Both the position numbers and the translations under genes were made by a program. Under the pieces are notes generated by a model. It worked only from the letters and a program-made list of their open reading frames with translations, had not been told where the DNA came from and searched no databases. Positions 15,032 through 20,121 of a DNA stretch of 20,121 nucleotides are shown here, piece after piece (within the stretch, counting starts at the first letter, position 1; each line of letters opens with the position of its first letter). Location: positions 1-20,121 of the forward strand of contig DATDEX010000076.1 of NCBI GenBank assembly GCA_036522895.1, in the 5' to 3' direction. Source of the stretch: JAIOPA01 sp036522895. Lineage in GTDB: Bacteria; Eisenbacteria; RBG-16-71-46.

Positions 15032-17782
15032 ATGGCCGCTGGCGATTCTCGCTGCACGTGCCTCGTCGTGGCGATCGCGTGTCTCGTGCTCGCCCGCTCG
15101 GCGCCCGCCGACTGCACGTCGTCGGGCGTGCACCTCAACGAGGTACGCTATGTCGACGCACCGCTGCCCGACGGCGGCACGGCCCGCATCGACGCGTCCG
15201 TCGAGCTCTTCAACAAGGGCGCGGCCGCGGCAGGGCTCGGCGGCTGGCGGCTCGCGGATCAAGCCGGGGTCACGCGTGCCGTACTGGCGGGAACCCTGTC
15301 GCTGCCCGCGGGCGCCTATCTCGAGGTGGTGTTCGGCTCCGGCGAAGACGATCTGGATTTCGCGGACGGCATCGGGACGATCCACACGGGAGGGGACAGC
15401 GTCGGCGTCTTCGCTCGGGAGGCGGGCGCGGTGGCGCTCTACGATGCCGGCAACACGATTCGCGATTACGTGGCGTGGTCGTGCACGGGCAGCCCGCCTG
15501 CCGGCGTCGCGGCGAGCGACGCGGCGGCCGCCGGAATCTGGCCGTCGGCGGGGGCCGTGGCCGGGAGCCTCGAGCAGACGTTCTTCACGATCCGCCTGGT
15601 CCCGGACGGATTTGACCACGACCAACCTTCCGACTGGCGCTCGTGCGGCTGGGGGCAGTCCGGGTTCGGGTCGCTCACCCGCGGACCCAATGCTTTGCAA
15701 CTGGACCCCGTGAATGGAGCCGGCCTGGATCCGGGCCCGGTGACGCTCCTCTGGGATTCGGTGCCCGCCGCCGTCTCGTATCACCTGCGTGTCGTCGACG
15801 GTTCGGGCGGGACCGAGTTCGACCAGCTCACGAGCGACACCCGCGCCACGCTGAGTCTCCCCGCGGGTCCCCATCGCTGGTCGGTCGCGGTCGTGGACGC
15901 GTGTGGCGAGGCCCCGCCCACGAGCACCTGGAGCTTCACCGTGTTCTCGACCGCCGTCTCGAGCCCCGCGCCGGAGTTCGCGCGCGGCGAGCCGGGCACG
16001 CGGGGCCCGCGGCTCGCGCCGATCCCGAGCGGGAGGCAACTCCTCCCGGGCATGGCGCTCATTGGCCTCCAGCTTTCGCTCCAGCACAAGGACACGCGGC
16101 TCCTCTGCGTGAGTAGTCCCGATCCCAGCTGGCCGGGGTGCGCCGAGAGCGCCGGCGACCAGGGCCCGTGGGACGACGCGCATCCGCTCGGCCACGCGGA
16201 GCACTATGAAAACGGCGTGGGGTGGGTCCAGTGCGATCACTGCAAGTTCTATTGTGCTCGCGCCGCCAACCAGATGATCAATGCCTACTACGGCGGGAAT
16301 CTCTCCCAGGACCGGCTTTCCTACGCGCAAATGGAGCTGGGCGATCGGGGGGCGGAGAACTCGCCGGATGGGGATCTCTGCGGTCACTTCTATCACTCGT
16401 GGTGGGGCACGGCCCCGGCGGTGATCGAGTGGGCGGTCTCGAACAGCGTGGTGAGCGGACCGTTCGATCCCGACTACGCCGCGATCCGCGCCGAGATCCG
16501 GGCCGGCTACCCGGTACGGGTCACCTACGGGGGCGGGAAGACCGGGCTGTCGCTCGGCTGCCACGCGGTTGTGGTCGACGGCTACATCGACGCGTTCGCG
16601 TTCATCGCGTTCCCGACCCAGGACATGCTCCACGTGCTGAACCCCTGGCCGACCGACCGCGGGATCGGTCCCGGCGGCTGGCTCGACTTCGCGGCGATCC
16701 CGATCGGGAAGTGGTTCCGGATCCGCCCCGCGGGGAACGCGCCGCTCACCGGGCGGATGCAGGAGGCCGCCGTCACGACCGATACGGATGGCGATGGGGT
16801 GATGGACTTCGACGAGGGAAACCCCGACTTCGCGGGCCACGGCCCACGTGGCTTCGAGTCGCGTGGCGACCGCGTGGACACCGATGGTGACCAGGTGGCG
16901 GACAAGCAGGAGATCCGCTCGTACGCGTTCCACGCCCTCGATCACCCGAACCACCCGGCCCCCAACCTCGACGCACGGCACCACATCGGGCCCGACCCGG
17001 ATCACGACGCGATCCGCGCCGAGCGCGATCCGGATTCGGACCACGACGGCACGTTCGACGGCGGCGAGGACAAGAACGGGAACGGCCGCTCGCCCGAGGC
17101 CGGCGAGACCTGCGTGTATTACCCGAATCCCACCCCGACCGAGTTGGTTCCCGATCACTCCCCGTTCGTCACAACCGAACCGGTCACGCTCACGGGCGTC
17201 GGCTTCCATGCGAGCAGCAACTACACCTACTACGTCTACCAGGGGTGTCCGCTCACCTTCACCGCCGGAAGCCCGTATACCGGTTATCACTCGGCCGGCA
17301 GCGTGGCGAGCGACGCGTCCGGCACGTTCCACGTCACGCTCACCGGGCTCGGCGAGGGGTGTTACACCGTCGTGGTCGACGTGCTCCAGGACGGGCTCTA
17401 CGGCGAAGTGCTCACGATGCCCGGAGGCGGCACGACGAGCGAAGTGCTCGATCGAACCACGGCGTTCTCCGTCACGAGCACCGCCAGCGCATCTCCCGGC
17501 GTGCCGCGCGCACTCGGCCTGGCGCTCGCCTCGAACCCCGCGCGGGGATCGGTCGGGCTCGTCGTGAGCCTCCCCGCCGCCGGCCGGACGCGACTGGCCG
17601 TCTACGACGTGAGCGGCCAACTGGTCCGCGTGCTCTTCGACGGCTGGTCCCGCGCCGGTATCATGCCCGCGCGCTGGGACGGACGAAACGCGGCCGGGGC
17701 GCGGGTGGGAAGCGGCGTCTATTACGCGCGCCTCGAGGCAGCCACGGGCTCGCTCACCCGGAAGGTGATCCGGCTCGACTGA
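15032..17782 (+). CDS. Secreted lamin-tail, papain-like peptidase and Ca-repeat protein with FlgD-like tail
   Basis: 916 residues from ATG 15032; TTG 15026 is better spaced (six bases) from GAGGGAGG and may be the true start. After a signal peptide (LVVAIACLVLARSAPA) comes a lamin-tail-like domain (about 30-155: VHLNEVRY, ASVELFNKG, LGGWRLAD). A fibronectin-like module follows (235-305). A papain/C39-like region spans about 395-565, with candidate catalytic Cys408 in FYCARAANQMI, His511 in GCHAVVVDGY and Asn537 in VLNPWP; Cys401 and Cys404 lie close by. Asp-rich repeats DTDGDGVMDFDE (584-595), DTDGDQVADKQE and DSDHDGTFDGGEDKNGNG resemble Ca-binding thrombospondin-3/dockerin loops. The end is a FlgD/type IX-like sorting domain (RLAVYDVSGQLVRVLFDG, GVYYARLEA). 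It is probably a secreted or surface cysteine peptidase. The lanthipeptide precursor starts 132 bases later; a role in its processing is only a guess. Confidence 0.82.
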   Translation: MAAGDSRCTCLVVAIACLVLARSAPADCTSSGVHLNEVRYVDAPLPDGGTARIDASVELFNKGAAAAGLGGWRLADQAGVTRAVLAGTLSLPAGAYLEVVFGSGEDDLDFADGIGTIHTGGDSVGVFAREAGAVALYDAGNTIRDYVAWSCTGSPPAGVAASDAAAAGIWPSAGAVAGSLEQTFFTIRLVPDGFDHDQPSDWRSCGWGQSGFGSLTRGPNALQLDPVNGAGLDPGPVTLLWDSVPAAVSYHLRVVDGSGGTEFDQLTSDTRATLSLPAGPHRWSVAVVDACGEAPPTSTWSFTVFSTAVSSPAPEFARGEPGTRGPRLAPIPSGRQLLPGMALIGLQLSLQHKDTRLLCVSSPDPSWPGCAESAGDQGPWDDAHPLGHAEHYENGVGWVQCDHCKFYCARAANQMINAYYGGNLSQDRLSYAQMELGDRGAENSPDGDLCGHFYHSWWGTAPAVIEWAVSNSVVSGPFDPDYAAIRAEIRAGYPVRVTYGGGKTGLSLGCHAVVVDGYIDAFAFIAFPTQDMLHVLNPWPTDRGIGPGGWLDFAAIPIGKWFRIRPAGNAPLTGRMQEAAVTTDTDGDGVMDFDEGNPDFAGHGPRGFESRGDRVDTDGDQVADKQEIRSYAFHALDHPNHPAPNLDARHHIGPDPDHDAIRAERDPDSDHDGTFDGGEDKNGNGRSPEAGETCVYYPNPTPTELVPDHSPFVTTEPVTLTGVGFHASSNYTYYVYQGCPLTFTAGSPYTGYHSAGSVASDASGTFHVTLTGLGEGCYTVVVDVLQDGLYGEVLTMPGGGTTSEVLDRTTAFSVTSTASASPGVPRALGLALASNPARGSVGLVVSLPAAGRTRLAVYDVSGQLVRVLFDGWSRAGIMPARWDGRNAAGARVGSGVYYARLEAATGSLTRKVIRLD

Positions 17783-17914
17783 GCTTCGTTTTCCGCTTGA
17801 GCCCCGGCGAGGGAGGGTGCCACACTCGCGCTCCGGCGGACCCGTGTGGCCCGCCGTGATTCGCTGCCCGGTGCTTCGGCCGCGAGCGCATCCCCCATCC
17901 AGGAGGAATTCGAC
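17783..17914 (+). promoter_or_regulatory. Leader region of the lanthipeptide operon
   Basis: 132 bases. GCCACAC (17819-17825) and GTGTGGC (17844-17850) form a 7-bp inverted repeat with an 18-base loop, a possible operator or a terminator of the upstream gene. The precursor's ribosome site AGGAGGA (17901-17907) is ideal, seven bases before ATG 17915. No clear -35/-10 pair is seen. Confidence 0.45.
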
Positions 17915-18058
17915 ATGAAGATGCTCGAACTCAACCTCGAGACGCTGCGCTGTCTGGATCGCGAAGAGTCGAGCCCTCGCGAGGGCGAAGATCGCCGTGC
18001 GAAGATGACCCACTTCTGCACGCACACCTGCAACCACACGACCTGCGAAGTCTGCTGA
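17915..18058 (+). CDS. Class I lanthipeptide precursor peptide
   Basis: 47 residues. The leader (about 1-30) has LELNLETLRCLDREE, close to the L-x-L-x-(K/x)-E-T-L-R-x-L recognition motif of class I lanthipeptide leaders in Bacteroidota and relatives. An acidic/basic stretch (SSPREGEDRRAK) follows. The likely core is MTHFCTHTCNHTTCEVC (31-47): Thr at 32, 36, 38, 42, 43; Cys at 35, 39, 44, 47; His at 33, 37, 41; no Ser. Thr32-Cys35 and Thr36-Cys39 have T-x-x-C spacing that favours small (methyl)lanthionine rings; Thr42 or Thr43 could pair with Cys44 or Cys47. The leader also has Cys13. The call rests on the strong ribosome site, small size, Cys/Thr-rich end and the LanC and LanB genes directly downstream. 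The cleavage site is not evident (no GG). Confidence 0.87.
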   Translation: MKMLELNLETLRCLDREESSPREGEDRRAKMTHFCTHTCNHTTCEVC

Positions 18059-18107
18059 GGTCGGGGTCCTTCCCGCTCACGTGCCGCGAGGCCCGCTGAG
18101 CCGATCG

Positions 18108-18137
18108 CGCACGAGCGGCGTCCGCGCCGCTCGTGCG
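18108..18137 (+). terminator. Stable hairpin between precursor and LanC gene
   Basis: CGCACGAGCGGC (18108-18119) pairs perfectly with GCCGCTCGTGCG (18126-18137); G18120-C18125 adds a 13th pair around loop TCCG. It lies 50 bases after the precursor stop and 15 bases before ATG of the LanC gene. No T tract follows. Such hairpins in RiPP operons often act as partial terminators or RNA-stability elements that make precursor mRNA exceed that of the enzymes. Confidence 0.75.
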
Positions 18138-18152
18138 TCAATTGAGGCGAAC

Positions 18153-19478
18153 ATGTCCTCCTTCACGCCCGTCCGAACCAGCGCACCCTTGCTCGAGGGC
18201 GAGGACGCGGCCCGCGCTCTCGCTGCGGTGCGAGCGATCGCGGCGTGGCTCCGCGGTCGAGAGGAGCCGTCCCCGCCCGCGGGGCCGGACGCACGCGCGG
18301 CATCGCTCGCCGAGGGCGATGCCGGGATCGCGGTGTTCTTCGCGGCGCTTGCCCGCTCCGGGTTGGAGCCCGCCGCCGGCCACGACGCCGAGCGACACCT
18401 GAACCGCGCCATCGACGCGGTTCGTTCGGTGGTGATGCCCGACTCGCTCCACTGCGGGTTTCCCGGGGTGGCATGGGCGTTCCAGCACGTCGAGCGGCTG
18501 GAGTGCACGGGGCCCGACGCGATGCCGGACGCCGCCGCGCCGCCCGATGCGTGCGAGGGGATCGATCGCGTGCTCGCCGATCACGTCGGACGCGCGCCCT
18601 GGCTGCGTGACTTCGACGTCGTCAACGGCCTCGCCGGCCTGGCGGCCTACGCGCTCGAACGACTGCCGTCGCTGTCGGCTCGCCGGGTACTCGAGCGCGT
18701 GGTCGCCCGGCTCGAGGAGCTGGCGGAGCCCGCGGGCGACGGGCTCGCCTGGCGCACGCCGCCCGCCCGGCTGGCATCGGAGCGAACCGACGGCCGCACG
18801 CACGGGCCCTTCAACCTCGGCGTGGCGCACGGCGTTCCGGGCGTACTGGCAGCGCTGGCCGCGGCGCACGAGGCCGGCGTCGAGTCCGAGCGCACCGCCC
18901 GGCTGCTCGAGGGCGGAACGCGATGGCTCCTCGCGCAGCGATTGCCGGCCGGCGCCGGCGCATGGTTCCCGCACAGCGTCGGGTCCGATGCGTCGATCGA
19001 GCCCTCGCGGCTCGCGTGGTGCTACGGCGACCTCGGCATCGCCGCCACGCTCCACCTCGTCGCGCGGGTCCTCCCGCGGCCCGAGTGGGACGCGGTCGCG
19101 GTCGAGATCGCACGCGACGCGGCCCGCCGTTCGCGCGCGGACGGCGCGGTGCGCGATGCCGGCGTCTGTCATGGCGCCGCGGGCATCGCACAGCTCTTCC
19201 ATCGGCTCGGCCGGGGACTCGGGGACCCCGAGCTCATGGACGCGACGCGCCGCTGGCTTGGCGACCTGCTCGATCGTCGCGATCCGTCGCTCGGCGCCGC
19301 GGGATTCCCCGCATGGGGACCGGCGGACGACGGGCGCTGGGGGTGGAGCGAGGAACGCGGTCTGCTGTCGGGTGTCTCCGGGGTGGGGCTCGTGCTGCTC
19401 GGGGCTCTCGAGCCGGCGCTCATGGGATGGGATCGCACGCTGCTCGTCTCGACGCGGACGGCGCCGGATCCGCGATGA
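18153..19478 (+). CDS. LanC-family lanthionine cyclase
   Basis: 441 residues. ATG 18153 has GAGG five bases upstream (18144-18147); the open frame extends 72 bases further but would run through the hairpin. LanC hallmarks in order: GFPGVAW (102-108), DVVNGLAG (155-162), NLGVAHGVPGVLAAL with His226, LAWCYGDLGIA with zinc ligand Cys290, and GVCHGAAGIA with Cys339-His340, and LLSGVSGVGL near 404-413. LanC binds Zn2+ through Cys, Cys and His and adds Cys thiols to dehydrated Ser/Thr, forming thioether rings. All three ligands are present, so it should be active. Length is typical of free-standing class I LanC. Its TGA overlaps the ATG of the dehydratase gene (ATGA, 19475-19478), so the two are translated together. 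Confidence 0.93.
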   Translation: MSSFTPVRTSAPLLEGEDAARALAAVRAIAAWLRGREEPSPPAGPDARAASLAEGDAGIAVFFAALARSGLEPAAGHDAERHLNRAIDAVRSVVMPDSLHCGFPGVAWAFQHVERLECTGPDAMPDAAAPPDACEGIDRVLADHVGRAPWLRDFDVVNGLAGLAAYALERLPSLSARRVLERVVARLEELAEPAGDGLAWRTPPARLASERTDGRTHGPFNLGVAHGVPGVLAALAAAHEAGVESERTARLLEGGTRWLLAQRLPAGAGAWFPHSVGSDASIEPSRLAWCYGDLGIAATLHLVARVLPRPEWDAVAVEIARDAARRSRADGAVRDAGVCHGAAGIAQLFHRLGRGLGDPELMDATRRWLGDLLDRRDPSLGAAGFPAWGPADDGRWGWSEERGLLSGVSGVGLVLLGALEPALMGWDRTLLVSTRTAPDPR

Positions 19479-20121
19479 GCGGCGCGCCGGGCTTCGCCGC
19501 CTCGGGCTTCTTCGCGCTGCGCACGCCGCTCCTGCCCGCGCGACTCGCGGACGCTTGGGGGGTTCCGCCCCGCTCGGCCATCGCGGCCAAGCTGGAGGAA
19601 GACGCGAAAGTGGGAGGCGCCGAGACGGGGGGCGACCTCGCGGCCGCGATCGACGAGGATCGCGCCCACGCCCGCGCGGCGCTCCTCGCGTGGCTCGACG
19701 ATCGGGTGGCGCGCGAAGCGCTGTTTCTCGCCTCGCCCGACCTAGACGCCAGCCTGCCCGCCTGGCGCGCCTCGCCCGACAGCGAACGCGGCCAGCGCAT
19801 CGAGCGCTCGCTCGGCCGTTACTTCCTGCGCATGAGCGGGCGGGCGACGCCGTTCGGTCTCTTCTCGTGCTGCACGACCGGTGTGCTCGGCGATGCGACG
19901 CAGGTGCGGCTGTCGCCGCGGGCGCGGTCGCTCCGGCGGACGCGGCTCGACATGGACTTCCTCTTCGCCCTCTGCGAGGCGCTGGCGTCCGACCCGGAGA
20001 TCCGCGGGGCGATCCCGCTCCATCCGAACGCGAGCCTGTACGCGCTGGCCGGCCGCCTGCGCTACGTGAGCGCCGCGACCCGGGGCGGCCGGCGCGAACA
20101 CCGGCTGCGCTCGGCCGAGCC
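19475..20121 (+). CDS. LanB-type lantibiotic dehydratase, N-terminal part
   Basis: 215 residues, open to the right edge. Matches the start of class I dehydratases: GFFALRTPLLPARLADAW (11-28), a FLASPDLDASLPAW segment (84-97, as in the family's LASPxL), RYFLRMSGRATPFGLFS, and RLDMDFLFALCEAL. These enzymes use glutamyl-tRNA to glutamylate Ser/Thr and eliminate to dehydroamino acids. Here they would make dehydrobutyrine from the core threonines. Since only the first fifth is present, the glutamyl-transfer and elimination residues cannot be checked. Start is fixed by the ATGA overlap with LanC. Confidence 0.92.
   Translation, partial: MSGAPGFAASGFFALRTPLLPARLADAWGVPPRSAIAAKLEEDAKVGGAETGGDLAAAIDEDRAHARAALLAWLDDRVAREALFLASPDLDASLPAWRASPDSERGQRIERSLGRYFLRMSGRATPFGLFSCCTTGVLGDATQVRLSPRARSLRRTRLDMDFLFALCEALASDPEIRGAIPLHPNASLYALAGRLRYVSAATRGGRREHRLRSAE

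Noticed and set aside
14993..18037. 1014-codon antisense frame across the secreted papain-like gene and precursor
   Set aside because: Low-complexity Arg/Val/Ala composition, no motif, no ribosome site; the plus strand has domains and signal peptide.
18081..18152. Upstream extension of the LanC reading frame
   Set aside because: It would translate the hairpin and lacks a ribosome site; ATG 18153 has GAGG five bases before it and LanC homology starts later.
1..20121. CRISPR arrays, insertion sequences, tRNA or rRNA genes
   Set aside because: No repeat-spacer pattern, transposase motif, terminal inverted repeats or RNA-gene signature was seen by eye; a tRNAscan or Infernal run would settle it.

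Overview
The window is very GC-rich DNA (roughly 70%), densely coded on both strands, with long spurious antisense reading frames of the kind high GC produces. No rRNA, tRNA or taxonomic marker was found. A secreted multidomain protein with a FlgD/type IX-like C-terminal domain, a lipoprotein with Pro-linked fibronectin-like repeats and a class I lanthipeptide leader of the L-x-L-x-x-E-T-L-R type together suggest a bacterium near Eisenbacteria, Gemmatimonadota or another FCB-related lineage. Myxococcota is a possible alternative. This placement is inference.

Layout. 3-221 is the C-terminal end of an unidentified protein. 402-1562 encodes a Ser/Thr kinase-like protein joined to a BRCT-like domain. 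1899-7107 is a signalling pair: a CheB-CheR-PAS protein and a PAS-PAS-GGDEF-EAL cyclic-di-GMP enzyme, meeting at a run of nine G. This block has a milder base composition and a proteobacterial look, and may be acquired. 7122-8857 (minus) is a DUF3311/sodium:solute symporter pair. 8979-9266 is a decayed prolyl oligopeptidase fragment. 9588-11222 is a repeat-rich lipoprotein followed by a strong UUCG hairpin. 11346-12254 is a putative cyclase-family lipoprotein with changed metal-binding residues. 12316-13455 (minus) is a small K+-channel-like protein. 13573-14229 (minus) is an exported protein ending in a regular ten-cysteine module. 14403-14636 (minus) is a small unknown protein.

The right end is the most interesting part. 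15032-17782 encodes a secreted lamin-tail/papain-like/Ca-repeat protein. Then come a 47-residue lanthipeptide precursor (17915-18058), a stable hairpin, a LanC cyclase (18153-19478) and, overlapping it by ATGA, the start of a LanB dehydratase that leaves the window. Precursor, cyclase and dehydratase have what is needed to make a class I lanthipeptide with a core of four Thr, four Cys and three His. Transport, proteolysis and immunity genes, if present, should lie beyond position 20121. The secreted papain-like protein just upstream may or may not belong to the pathway.
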